Shown: positions 1 through 7,343, counted from the stretch's first letter. The stretch is DNA of 45,930 nucleotides from Actinomycetota bacterium (GCA_026392765.1 JAPLBL010000028.1:1-45930), one strand, 5' to 3'. Numbers and translations: made by a program. Notes: generated by a model not told the origin, from the letters alone.

Positions 1-222
1 ATACGGAGGATTAACGCAGTTATAGATTGCAGCTGCACTCGGAGCAATCTGCAGGAGTTTAGAAAGGTCGGCTACATCTGCTGTAACTTTCTTGATGTTC
101 TTGTGAGTCGGCCCAGAGCCTGAGCGGGTTATGACAATGACATCTTGGCCATCATTGGCAAGCAACTCAGCAAGTGTGCTTCCGACTATGCCAGCACCTA
201 CGACTACATGTATTCCGCTCAT
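1..222 (-). CDS. NAD(P)-binding Rossmann-fold (epimerase/dehydratase-like) protein, N-terminal part
   Basis: This gene is cut by the left edge of the window, so only the first 74 codons are visible. They begin MSGIHVVVGAGIVGS, a beta strand followed by a glycine-rich dinucleotide-binding loop (GAGIVG). Next comes ELLANDGQDVIVITRSG, where an Arg after the second strand suggests NADP preference in extended or atypical SDR proteins. The ATG at 222 is preceded by a good Shine-Dalgarno (AAGGGAG, four bases away). The gene is divergent from the TetR gene, so it may be a target of that regulator. The Rossmann fold is fairly sure. The substrate cannot be told from this fragment. Confidence 0.7.
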   Translation of the reverse strand, partial: MSGIHVVVGAGIVGSTLAELLANDGQDVIVITRSGSGPTHKNIKKVTADVADLSKLLQIAPSAAAIYNCVNPPY

Positions 223-287
223 GACACTCCCTTTTGAAAATTGACTGAGCCGAACGATAATGGCACAATGTTAACAATGTCAACATT
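223..287. promoter_or_regulatory. Divergent promoter/operator between Rossmann gene and tetR
   Basis: The gap holds a -10-like GATAAT at 256-261, reading rightwards, seven bases before the ATG at 268. That spacing fits a leaderless tetR transcript. Over the start lies an inverted repeat AATGTT-N9-AACATT (267-287) and a direct repeat ACAATGT (265-271 and 274-280). This dyad is a natural candidate for TetR autoregulation. The repeats are seen; operator function is inferred. Confidence 0.4.
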
Positions 288-891
288 AAAGAAATCCCAT
301 GCTGAGTTCCACCATGGGGATTTACAGGCTGCTCTCGTTACTGCGGGGCTTCGCCATGTTGAAAAGCATGGGTTGAACTCTTTAGGTCTTCGCCAATTAG
401 CTCTGGTAACAGGAGTTAGCCCAACTGCTGTATATCGCCACTTTGCAGATCTTGAGCATTTAAAAGCTGCTGTTGGCAAAGCAAGCCGAGAAACTTTAGG
501 AAAGATGATGCTGGATGCTCTTAAATCTGCGCCAGCCAATAAAACCGCAAAGGGGGCAATAGCTCGCTTCCTTGCAATCGGCGGCGCTTATATCGATTTT
601 GGAATTAAGAAATCTAACCTTAGTGAGATCGCATTTATTTGCTTTGATTCCCCAGAACTTGAGCCAGACTCTCCAAATCCATCTGAATTGTTAATGGCCT
701 CACTCACTGAGTTAAATGAAATTGGGTGCTTGTCAGATAGGAACTACAAGACCGCTCCAACTATTGCCTGGAGTATGGTTCACGGCTTTGCTGGACTGGC
801 CGCACAAGGAGCAACGGGTAATTCTGGAGAGACGTTGGCTTCTAAAAGAGATGTCCTGATGGCAGTGCTTAAATCGCTTGATATTAAATAA
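268..891 (+). CDS. TetR/AcrR family transcriptional regulator (WHG-type C-terminal domain)
   Basis: The N-terminal 60 or so residues form a TetR-type helix-turn-helix: HHGDLQAALVTAGLRHVEKHG, then LRQLALVTGVSPTAVYRHFAD. The C-terminal half contains MVHGFAGLAAQG, the Trp/Met-His-Gly pattern of the WHG-type TetR ligand domain. Such proteins usually repress their own gene and a neighbour, and here the divergent partner is the Rossmann-fold gene. The ORF track starts at a TTG at 241. I prefer the ATG at 268 (or 277) because a -10-like element ends at 261 and no Shine-Dalgarno is visible. The stop codon TAA (889-891) lies inside the left 21-bp attachment repeat of the neighbouring element, so integration left this gene intact. 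The ligand is unknown. Confidence 0.85.
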   Translation: MLTMSTLKKSHAEFHHGDLQAALVTAGLRHVEKHGLNSLGLRQLALVTGVSPTAVYRHFADLEHLKAAVGKASRETLGKMMLDALKSAPANKTAKGAIARFLAIGGAYIDFGIKKSNLSEIAFICFDSPELEPDSPNPSELLMASLTELNEIGCLSDRNYKTAPTIAWSMVHGFAGLAAQGATGNSGETLASKRDVLMAVLKSLDIK

Positions 892-909
892 GAAGAGTCG
901 CCCTATAAG
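889..909. repeat. Attachment-site direct repeat, left copy (att, distal to rnpB)
   Basis: This 21-bp sequence, T followed by AAGAAGAGTCGCCCTATAAG, is repeated exactly at 7450-7470. The right copy is the 3' end of rnpB and this one is the displaced copy. It also contains the tetR stop codon. The flanks diverge immediately (A/T before, T/C after), which defines the repeat ends. The integrase gene ends only four bases further on. Confidence 0.9.
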
Positions 910-912
910 TTC

Positions 913-2040
913 CTAGGCCAACATTCGCTGCTCATGCTGGATTTCGAGTTGTCCAACAACATAGGCGTCGAGACGTTCGCTAACTTCATGAAGATCTCGT
1001 GGGAAAAGATGGCCATAAGTATCCATAGTTTCAAGGATTGATTCATGACCAAGCCATTCTTGAATCTGTTTAGCGTTATTACCTAACTTAATTAGTACAG
1101 AGGCGCAAGTATGTCTCAATTGATGCATACCTTCACCTTTGTCAAAACCTAATGGACGAGCAATCAAACGAAACATTGCTGATGCATCTTTATATCGCCA
1201 GACATTTCCAGACCTATTCTGCAGAATCAAAGCATGAGGACCAAGACCATGTTGATCTCTATGTTCAAGCAACAACTTTTGCAAATACGGTGAGAAGGGG
1301 ATTGTTCTGTAGGACTTAGAAGTTTTCAAATGATCGGCAAATATCTTTTTGCTATCTCTACTAAGTTGACGATCTATGGTGATCTCTTGATTCTCAAAAT
1401 CTAAACGATCCCACGTTAATCCAAGAACTTCAGATGGACGCATGCCGGTAAAAAAGCCTATCCAGACCGCAATCTGCCAACGAGGAGCAAACCCGTCAAC
1501 AAGGTTCTTCACTGTTGCCATATCTAAGGGAACAATTCTTTTTTCGGTCTTAGGTTTTCTACGCTTAATCTTTGACATCGGATTCTTGTGGATTACCTCA
1601 TTGTCTAAAGCAACCCGGAGTATCGAACCTAGTTGATTGGTTAGTTTCTCAATATAACTTTGCTTTAACTGGTACCCAGTTGTTGCCACTGTGTTCTTTA
1701 GGCGAACTCTCCACCTTTGAATTTCAGATGGGGTGATTGAGCCAATTGCCCTATCTCCAAACTCAGGGTCGATGTGACTGTTGTAAATGTTCTCATAATC
1801 AATTTTCGTCTGATCCTCTACATCCAGAGAGGGACCCCAGATTTCTTGTACAAACTCACGAAGAGTCATGTTCACCTCTGACGGTCGAGTGTTCTTGCCT
1901 CTACGTTCCATTGCCTCTTGTTCTTCGGCAAACTGCTCGGCTTCCCGCTTGGTGGAAAAGCCACCTTTTTCAGCTTGTTGCCCCTGTCGGGTACGCCAAC
2001 GTGCTGAGAAATACTTTCCGCGTTTACGTGCATATGCCAT
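913..2040 (-). CDS. int: Tyrosine site-specific integrase
   Basis: This 375-residue tyrosine recombinase catalyses integration and excision of the element. The N-terminus (RKRGKYFSARWRTRQG...GFSTKREAEQFA) is an AP2-like arm-binding domain. A SAM-like core-binding domain follows (about residues 60-170), then the catalytic domain with R201 (TGMRPSEVLGL), H306-x-x-R309 (HQLRHTC), H332 (GHES) and nucleophile Y342 (DTYGHLF). All catalytic residues are present, so the enzyme should be active. The gene ends four bases inside the left att repeat, the usual place for an integrase. Its ATG overlaps the stop of the upstream gene (TAATG), which points to coupled translation and co-regulation. Confidence 0.96.
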   Translation of the reverse strand: MAYARKRGKYFSARWRTRQGQQAEKGGFSTKREAEQFAEEQEAMERRGKNTRPSEVNMTLREFVQEIWGPSLDVEDQTKIDYENIYNSHIDPEFGDRAIGSITPSEIQRWRVRLKNTVATTGYQLKQSYIEKLTNQLGSILRVALDNEVIHKNPMSKIKRRKPKTEKRIVPLDMATVKNLVDGFAPRWQIAVWIGFFTGMRPSEVLGLTWDRLDFENQEITIDRQLSRDSKKIFADHLKTSKSYRTIPFSPYLQKLLLEHRDQHGLGPHALILQNRSGNVWRYKDASAMFRLIARPLGFDKGEGMHQLRHTCASVLIKLGNNAKQIQEWLGHESILETMDTYGHLFPRDLHEVSERLDAYVVGQLEIQHEQRMLA

Positions 2041-2828
2041 TACTTTGCACCTCCACGACTACGAGAGAGCCAGTTCGTTAATGTGATGTCTCCATCTAAT
2101 TCCTTAAATGCCTTCTCCCCCATTTTCGTGAGAGTGCCACCGGATTTGCCTTTGCCACTTGCAGTCAGCCACCCTTGTGATCTCGCTACTCGCAATGCTG
2201 CATAGATAGTCGTGCTCTCAACATCAAGGTCCACACATATTTGCTTAACAATGTTGCTACTTCCTGACTTCGATAATTCTGAGTAGATCATTGCGATCGC
2301 AATAGAGTCTGCTTTAGTTGAAACTATTTCCAATCTATTGCGTAATGCTTTCTCAAATGGTGAACCTGATTTACCGTCTTTAAAGGTAATTGTGGAAACA
2401 GAATCCACAGCAGATAAACGTAAGGGCTTACGGTATTCGTCTTCAATCTTCATGCGGCAAGCGCGCATACATTTAAGGTGCTCTATTTCAATCTTGGAGT
2501 AGGGCAGCTCACGAAATAGGGCTGCACGAAACCCTTGAGAAGGCGCATCTTTCTGGAGCGACGCCACATGCAGTCTGGCTACTTTCTCCTCATTGCTAAC
2601 TGGCAAGAATTTATCGATTTGCGCTTGCACCTCGACTCCTGCGATCTTGAATTGCATCCGTACATCTACTCGACTCTTAGACCGGTCTACAAAGTCATTA
2701 AGCAGCACAGATCCAATCGCATGTATCCACACGCGGTAGTTACCAAGATCTGGAATTACGACGTCGTGCCAGCTAATCGCGTGAGATGAGTCATGGGCTT
2801 TTGCTTCCCAGAAAATTCCGCTATCCAT
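2040..2828 (-). CDS. Element protein of unknown function with C-terminal winged helix, coupled to int
   Basis: I do not recognise the family. The ORF track extends to 2909, but the ATG at 2828 has a clear ribosome-binding site (AGGAG, five bases upstream) and gives 262 residues. Residues 1-110 look like a mixed alpha/beta domain (WHDVVIPDLGNYRVWIHAIG). The C-terminal 75 residues resemble a winged helix-turn-helix: SIAIAMIYSELSKSG, ICVDLDVESTTIYAALRVAR, GWLTASG. The stop overlaps the integrase ATG by one base, so both are probably made from one message driven from the 2829-2923 region. A role as regulator of integration or excision, or as a DNA-binding partner of the integrase, is inference. 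Confidence 0.7.
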   Translation of the reverse strand: MDSGIFWEAKAHDSSHAISWHDVVIPDLGNYRVWIHAIGSVLLNDFVDRSKSRVDVRMQFKIAGVEVQAQIDKFLPVSNEEKVARLHVASLQKDAPSQGFRAALFRELPYSKIEIEHLKCMRACRMKIEDEYRKPLRLSAVDSVSTITFKDGKSGSPFEKALRNRLEIVSTKADSIAIAMIYSELSKSGSSNIVKQICVDLDVESTTIYAALRVARSQGWLTASGKGKSGGTLTKMGEKAFKELDGDITLTNWLSRSRGGAK

Positions 2829-2923
2829 GAGTGCTCCTATCAACTTTTGACAGAATCCTAACAGACCTCCTATAGTCTGTCTAATAGGTTTTAACCTAAA
2901 ACCTAACACTAACGGAGGTATAA
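2829..2923. promoter_or_regulatory. Divergent control region of the element with promoter and operator-like repeats
   Basis: On the plus strand TTGACA (2847-2852) and TATAGT (2871-2876) are 18 bp apart, a near-consensus housekeeping promoter for the xis-like gene. An inverted repeat ACAGAC-N8-GTCTGT (2861-2880) sits over the -10 element. Downstream are a second dyad TAGGTT-TT-AACCTA (2885-2898) and a tandem AACCTAA AACCTAA (2893-2906). A Shine-Dalgarno GGAGG (2914-2918) precedes the ATG at 2924. This looks like a lysogeny-type switch between leftward int and rightward xis/rep transcription. The motifs are seen; the switch is inferred. Confidence 0.65.
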
Positions 2924-3166
2924 ATGATTGAATTGAACCGCAATACCCGGCTCACCATGCGTGAGGCGGCCGTATATCTAGGTCACTGCTATTCCTGGAT
3001 TCACGCTAACCACCGCGTACTTGGCCTTAAGGGTTACCAGATTGGCGGTCGCTGGTACTTCGATCGGGCGGACCTGGACGCATGGATCCGGAATGCAAAG
3101 GCTGGTTCTCAAACTAAGGGGTACCTACCGCTTCGTGAAACAAAGAAGGGCCGGGTGCGTTTGTAA
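2924..3166 (+). CDS. Excisionase-type HTH_17 (MerR-like) DNA-binding protein
   Basis: This 80-residue basic protein has the layout of excisionase/HTH_17 proteins: LTMREAAVYLGHCYSWIHANH forms the helix-turn-helix, and YQIGGRWYFDRADLDAWIRN is the wing and closing helix. Small proteins of this family bend DNA at att sites or act as local repressors. It has a strong Shine-Dalgarno (GGAGG) and is the first gene of the rightward set, divergent from the integrase pair. Its stop overlaps the next ATG (TAATG). It may be the recombination directionality factor or the repressor of the divergent promoter. A second HTH_17 protein lies at 4795. Confidence 0.82.
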   Translation: MIELNRNTRLTMREAAVYLGHCYSWIHANHRVLGLKGYQIGGRWYFDRADLDAWIRNAKAGSQTKGYLPLRETKKGRVRL

Positions 3167-3483
3167 TGTTTGAGGACGAGATTGATCTTGAAGACTTCTA
3201 TGGAATGCCATCCGCCGCTGCATTCGGTGTTCTCATGCAGATTATTACATCCAGCGGAAAAGTATCCACGACACATGATTTGTTGGAGTGCTTTTCGGAT
3301 GGGATCCATGACTTGAGTAGGGCTGTTGGTGAACTTCAAATGTTGGGTTTCTTAGACGTTACTGCAATAGAAGTAGAAGGCATGCCGACGGTAAAGCTAG
3401 ATATAACTTTTCTCGGCCATACGTATCTATCAATGTTTGCATGGGAACTTATTGATAGTTATCAGTCTTACTTTAGGAACTAA
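3166..3483 (+). CDS. Small element protein of unknown function
   Basis: I do not recognise this 105-residue acidic protein. AAAFGVLMQIITSSGKVSTTHDLLECF followed by LSRAVGELQMLGFLDVTAIEVEGMPTVKLDITFLG could be a winged-helix fold (three helices and a beta hairpin), but that is a weak guess. Its ATG overlaps the stop of the HTH_17 gene by one base (TAATG). The Rep-like gene starts seven bases after its stop, so it is part of the same short operon. It may support replication or control of the excised element. Confidence 0.6.
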   Translation: MFEDEIDLEDFYGMPSAAAFGVLMQIITSSGKVSTTHDLLECFSDGIHDLSRAVGELQMLGFLDVTAIEVEGMPTVKLDITFLGHTYLSMFAWELIDSYQSYFRN

Positions 3484-3489
3484 TGCCTG

Positions 3490-4788
3490 ATGAAGAATGA
3501 TAAAATAGTTTCATCGACTCAGCGATACGGTAGTTACACCAAACCGATAGATGATTTTGATAAATACCAGAAGAGGTCAATAGGCTCTAATAGGGGTCTT
3601 TATCTACCTATTTATACGAGTATTAGTGAGTTTGATGGTGCTCCTGCCTCCAGCGAATCGCAAGATTCAAAGGATGCGGAGCGGGGCTATCTATCTACTG
3701 GTACATGTGGGGTAGATAAGACCCGTATAGCGGTAGGAATACAGTCAGATAGCGTGCATATCCCAACATTTCTTGAAAAACTTCTCCCCGCGAGAGGCGG
3801 CGGAACGCCCAGCGATGGCGTTGTAAAGATTGAAGGCTTTCTTTCTGTCTACATTAAGTGGGACTTCTTAAATCAAAGACTGTACTTAGAATTCAACCCG
3901 TCTGATCTCTGCAGAGATGATGGAACAGAACTGCTGCCGCTAGAACTTCTATCCATGGCCACAGAGATAGTAATTCGTAGGGTCTTTTTACTAGGTGACC
4001 CGGATGCACTTCCTATAGGCGCCAAACCTGGAGCCAAAAAGGGTGAGCACTTCATACTTCCTGACGATTGGACCAAAGATATTGAGGTCTTTCGCCTCGA
4101 CCTGGCAAGGGATTTTCACATTACTGATCCTAGGTTCTCACTGCGGCAGCTTGAACATCTTTGGCCCAGTAGATCCAGGTACAAAGCGGCGACCCACTTT
4201 CTCAACGGCGGAAAGCTAAACACTTTGAGCTACCCGGTTGCAGACCGAACTACCAAGATCAAGCTGTATGACAAGCATGTAGAGAGAAAAAACAAGCCGA
4301 TAAAGGGCGCACCACCGATCCCCCCTGGGACATTTAGATTCGAGATTTCTATCCCTCGCTACCAGCTGAAGATTGTGCACCTAAATACATTGCATGTACT
4401 CACAAAGCCGCGATTAGTAAAGCTCCTAAAAGAAAAATGGGAAGTCTCTAACTATTGGAGCAACCTCATATGGGAGGGCGAAGCGATGGATTTAGCCCAT
4501 GAAGCCAAATTACCCGCTTCGAGAGTTAATGAAGTCCTTGGTTATGTGCAATGCCAAAGCCAGGGCATCTTTATGCGATACAGCAGAACGAGCGAGCGAG
4601 CGCTTAAAGCCGATGCAAAAAAGCTCGGGTTATCCCTAAGTAAACCGATTACTAAACAGGGAAAGCCCTACGCCCATCTGCACTTTATGTCGGGGAATCT
4701 CGCTGCCCCATTACCTGAGACGTTTAACAGTACAAAAGGCGGATTGTTCAGCATCATTGGTAGTAAACCCATACCAAAACTTATCTAG
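3490..4788 (+). CDS. Putative rolling-circle replication initiator (Rep_trans / phage G2P-like)
   Basis: The 432-residue protein carries the signature order of rolling-circle Rep proteins of the Rep_trans or phage replication-protein (CRI/G2P) type: EVFRLDLARDFHI around residue 200, KIKLYDKHVE around 258, and FRFEISIPRYQLK about 20 residues later. In those families the Asp-rich strand, the Tyr-x-Lys motif and the Glu-containing strand build the nicking site. The N-terminal 90 residues are low-similarity. It sits between the small unknown gene and the second HTH_17 gene. Actinomycete integrative elements often carry such a Rep to amplify the excised circle. Family assignment rests on motifs only, so the exact family is uncertain. 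Confidence 0.6.
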   Translation: MKNDKIVSSTQRYGSYTKPIDDFDKYQKRSIGSNRGLYLPIYTSISEFDGAPASSESQDSKDAERGYLSTGTCGVDKTRIAVGIQSDSVHIPTFLEKLLPARGGGTPSDGVVKIEGFLSVYIKWDFLNQRLYLEFNPSDLCRDDGTELLPLELLSMATEIVIRRVFLLGDPDALPIGAKPGAKKGEHFILPDDWTKDIEVFRLDLARDFHITDPRFSLRQLEHLWPSRSRYKAATHFLNGGKLNTLSYPVADRTTKIKLYDKHVERKNKPIKGAPPIPPGTFRFEISIPRYQLKIVHLNTLHVLTKPRLVKLLKEKWEVSNYWSNLIWEGEAMDLAHEAKLPASRVNEVLGYVQCQSQGIFMRYSRTSERALKADAKKLGLSLSKPITKQGKPYAHLHFMSGNLAAPLPETFNSTKGGLFSIIGSKPIPKLI

Positions 4789-4794
4789 GAGATT

Positions 4795-4995
4795 ATGAGC
4801 ACTTACCTTTCCCCCGCCCAAGTAGCGCAGATTATGGGCGTTAGCCGAGACACCGTTTATTCCATGATCCATAGGAACCAATTAGATTCATACCTATTCG
4901 GAAGAAGTAGACGCATCACCCAGGAGCAGATTGATGATTGCTTGAATCGTAGATATCAACGCCCTATAGATGCAACTAAACCAAGGCGCCTGTGA
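4795..4995 (+). CDS. Excisionase-type HTH_17 DNA-binding protein (second copy)
   Basis: This 66-residue protein reads MSTYLSPAQVAQIMGVSRDTVYSMIHRNQLDSYLFGRSRRITQEQIDDCLNRR in outline, a canonical excisionase-family helix-turn-helix with a short wing and basic tail. A good Shine-Dalgarno (AGGAG, three bases before ATG) and the six-base gap after the rep-like gene show it belongs to that operon. In pSAM2-type elements a small HTH protein next to rep is the Xis, so this is the stronger excisionase candidate of the two. It is distinct in sequence from the 2924 protein. Confidence 0.85.
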   Translation: MSTYLSPAQVAQIMGVSRDTVYSMIHRNQLDSYLFGRSRRITQEQIDDCLNRRYQRPIDATKPRRL

Positions 4996-5341
4996 ACATA
5001 TCCGATATCTACTGCTAACTATCATGATAAGAATATGGAAAGTGACCTTGCAAATTAGTAATAACCTTAATCGGCTGCCTCACCATTTATGCCTGTGCCT
5101 GATAAACGGTTACTAAGATGCACATCTATTGGAACGGCCCTTGGAAACCAAGTGGTGCGCTCGCCGGCTTATTAATATATAAGAGCAGTAGCTTTGAAAA
5201 TCATACAGAAGAGGGGGTATGCCTTAAGACGGTGATTTCTAGGGAATGCCATCAGGCCGTCTCCGTAGGTAACGTTTTTTTCCTCAAGGCCGTAGCCTAA
5301 ATTGATTAATCGGTAACGAGTTCGTTGATGATGTCAGACCA
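4996..5341. other. Gene-free stretch in the element; possible replication-origin or cargo promoter region
   Basis: No convincing gene is seen; the 60-codon ORF at 5118 lacks a ribosome-binding site and recognisable features. The stretch contains a perfect 10-bp palindrome TATCATGATA (5020-5029), a small hairpin CTTGG-AAA-CCAAG (5140-5152) and separated arms AGACGG/CCGTCT (5227-5232, 5257-5262). It lies just downstream of rep/xis and upstream of the cargo gene. A double-strand origin or a promoter for the cargo gene is plausible but not shown. Confidence 0.35.
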
Positions 5342-7309
5342 ATGCGAGACACTTTAGGCATGGCGAGCGACAAGGACTCCGGAGTTCCAGTAAAGCGAGG
5401 CTCAATCAGTCTTGCTCAAAACAATCCTGAGCTAGCCAAAGAAGCATTCGGGTGGGACCCAGAGCTTGTTCCTTTCGGCAGTAAAAAGAAACTCAAGTGG
5501 AAATGTCCCCAGGGTCATATTTTTGAAGCAACAGTGTCGAATAGAGCTCGCGCAGGAACAAAATGCCCATATTGTGCAAATGTTTCAGTGTTACCCGGAT
5601 TCAATGACCTAGCAACCACAAATCCAGAATTAGCGAAACAAGCTAATGGTTGGGATCCAAAAATAGTCATTGCTGGAAGTAAAAAGAAATTACCTTGGAA
5701 ATGCGATCAAGGGCATGTTTGGGAAGCGACATTGGAAGGTAGATCAGGCCAAAATAGAGGTTGCCCCTACTGTTCAAATTATAAAGTGTTACCCGGATTC
5801 AATGACCTAGCAACCACAAATCCAGAATTAGCGAAACAAGCTAATGGTTGGGATCCCACAACTGTGATTGCAGGATCTGCGAGAAAAATGAGTTGGGTCT
5901 GTCAATTCCAACATACCTGGATTGCGGCGTTATATACCCGTACCGGGAAACAGAATCAAGGTTGTCCTTATTGTTCAGGCAAGAGAGTGCTTAGCGGATT
6001 TAATGATTTAAGAACGACCCATCCCGATATTGCGAAAGAAGCAGTCGATTGGGATACGACCAAAGTTAGTAAAGGTAGTGGCGGAGAGAAGAAGTGGCGC
6101 TGCAAATTTGACCATCAGTGGAATGCAACGATCGGTTCACGAGTGCGAGGTCGCGGTTGCCCTATTTGCTCGGGTGCCAAGATTCAAAAGGGTTTCAATG
6201 ATCTTGCCACTACACACCCAGAACTAAGTAAAGAAGCCCACGGTTGGGATGCATCAACAATTTCAAAGGGTTCACCAAAAAAACGTGAGTGGATATGCTT
6301 AATGGGTCATATTTGGGAGACATCAGTTGGAGCAAGAGCAGGGCTGAATAGTGGATGCCCGTATTGCTCTGGACTCAAACCAGTAATTGGTGAAACCGAT
6401 CTTTTAACAACGCACCCTGAAATTGCAGCCGAAGCACATGGTTGGGATCCAAGAACTATCAGTAGGGGTAGTGCTAGATCGTTAACATGGAAGTGTTCAA
6501 TCAACCATATTTACAAAGCTGCTCCCGCTAGCAGAGCCTTGCAAGGTAACGGCTGTCCGTATTGTTCCGGACATCAATTTTTAAAGGGCTTTAACGATCT
6601 TGCAACAAGATATCCCGAGATTGCGGCTGAAGCAGATGGTTGGGACCCTTCACTCTTTGGTAGAGCTAGCACGAAGAAGATGAACTGGCTTTGCCCCAAG
6701 AAACATAGCTACACAACAAGAATTTCACAGAGAACTCTGAATCAAAGCGGATGTCCTATCTGTGCGGGACGCACTGTGTTAGCTGGATATAACGATATTT
6801 CTACGCTGTTTCCAGATATCGCTCGTGAAGCCGATGGTTGGGATCCAAGATCTTTTGTGGCTGGAAGCAATAAGAAACTTCGCTGGAAATGCGAAGAGGG
6901 CCACAACTGGATGGCAATTGTTAATGATCGAACATATGGTTCAAGAGGCTGCCCTACATGTGCCAAAGCTGGATTCGATCCCAACAAAGATGGGTGGCTC
7001 TACTTCTTAACTCATCCGGAGTGGGAGCTTTTCCAAATTGGTATTACTAACAATCCCAACAAGCGAGTTGGAACTCACCTAAAGTCGGGATGGGAAGTAA
7101 TTGAGATTCGTGGTCCTATGGATGGCCACCTAACCCAGCAATGGGAAACGGCCATGTTAAGAATGTTGAGGTCCGAAGGAGCTGACTTATCTAACGGTTC
7201 TGTTGCAGGAAAGTTTGACGGCTACTCTGAAGCTTGGAGTAAATCCATATTTGAGGTTCATTCAATAAGCGAACTAATGCGCATGACCGAGCAGTACGAG
7301 GAAAAATAG
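5342..7309 (+). CDS. Eight-repeat zinc-finger-like protein with C-terminal GIY-YIG-like nuclease domain (element cargo)
   Basis: The protein has 655 residues. From about residue 20 to 550 there are eight tandem repeats of about 66 residues with the pattern NDLATTxPELAxEAxGWDP, GSxKKxxWKC-x3-H, then CPYC. Each repeat offers C-x3-H and C-x2-C, as in treble-clef/zinc-ribbon repeats of the DUF4379 type. From about 551 the sequence changes to GWLYFLTHPEWELFQIGITNNPNKRVGTH, a GIY-YIG-like core (LYF for GIY, QIGIT for YIG, then a conserved Arg). QQWETAML follows with a candidate metal-binding Glu. Repeat arrays of this kind are known fused to Vsr-like nucleases; a restriction or antiphage role is inference. 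No clear Shine-Dalgarno precedes the ATG at 5342, and the ATG at 5360 is an alternative start. Confidence 0.8.
   Translation: MRDTLGMASDKDSGVPVKRGSISLAQNNPELAKEAFGWDPELVPFGSKKKLKWKCPQGHIFEATVSNRARAGTKCPYCANVSVLPGFNDLATTNPELAKQANGWDPKIVIAGSKKKLPWKCDQGHVWEATLEGRSGQNRGCPYCSNYKVLPGFNDLATTNPELAKQANGWDPTTVIAGSARKMSWVCQFQHTWIAALYTRTGKQNQGCPYCSGKRVLSGFNDLRTTHPDIAKEAVDWDTTKVSKGSGGEKKWRCKFDHQWNATIGSRVRGRGCPICSGAKIQKGFNDLATTHPELSKEAHGWDASTISKGSPKKREWICLMGHIWETSVGARAGLNSGCPYCSGLKPVIGETDLLTTHPEIAAEAHGWDPRTISRGSARSLTWKCSINHIYKAAPASRALQGNGCPYCSGHQFLKGFNDLATRYPEIAAEADGWDPSLFGRASTKKMNWLCPKKHSYTTRISQRTLNQSGCPICAGRTVLAGYNDISTLFPDIAREADGWDPRSFVAGSNKKLRWKCEEGHNWMAIVNDRTYGSRGCPTCAKAGFDPNKDGWLYFLTHPEWELFQIGITNNPNKRVGTHLKSGWEVIEIRGPMDGHLTQQWETAMLRMLRSEGADLSNGSVAGKFDGYSEAWSKSIFEVHSISELMRMTEQYEEK
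5587..5658 (+). repeat. 72-bp exact intragenic repeat, first copy
   Basis: This segment is identical over 72 bases to 5785-5856. The offset is 198 bases, exactly 66 codons or one protein repeat unit. The flanks diverge at once. It marks a recent duplication or gene conversion between repeats 2 and 3 of the cargo protein. Confidence 0.9.
5785..5856 (+). repeat. 72-bp exact intragenic repeat, second copy
   Basis: Identical to 5587-5658 and in the same reading frame. The other six repeat units are clearly diverged at the DNA level, so homogenisation is limited to this pair. Confidence 0.9.
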
Positions 7310-7343
7310 AAATAACTTTGCCCCTTTTCATGCCCCCACCGCC

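Noticed and set aside
4-222. Reading the left-edge gene as a pseudogene
   Set aside because: The frame is open to the window edge with a good start and ribosome-binding site; it is simply truncated by the window.
5118-5300. 60-codon ORF in the element's non-coding gap
   Set aside because: No ribosome-binding site, no recognisable domain, and composition unlike the neighbouring genes; it crosses several inverted repeats.
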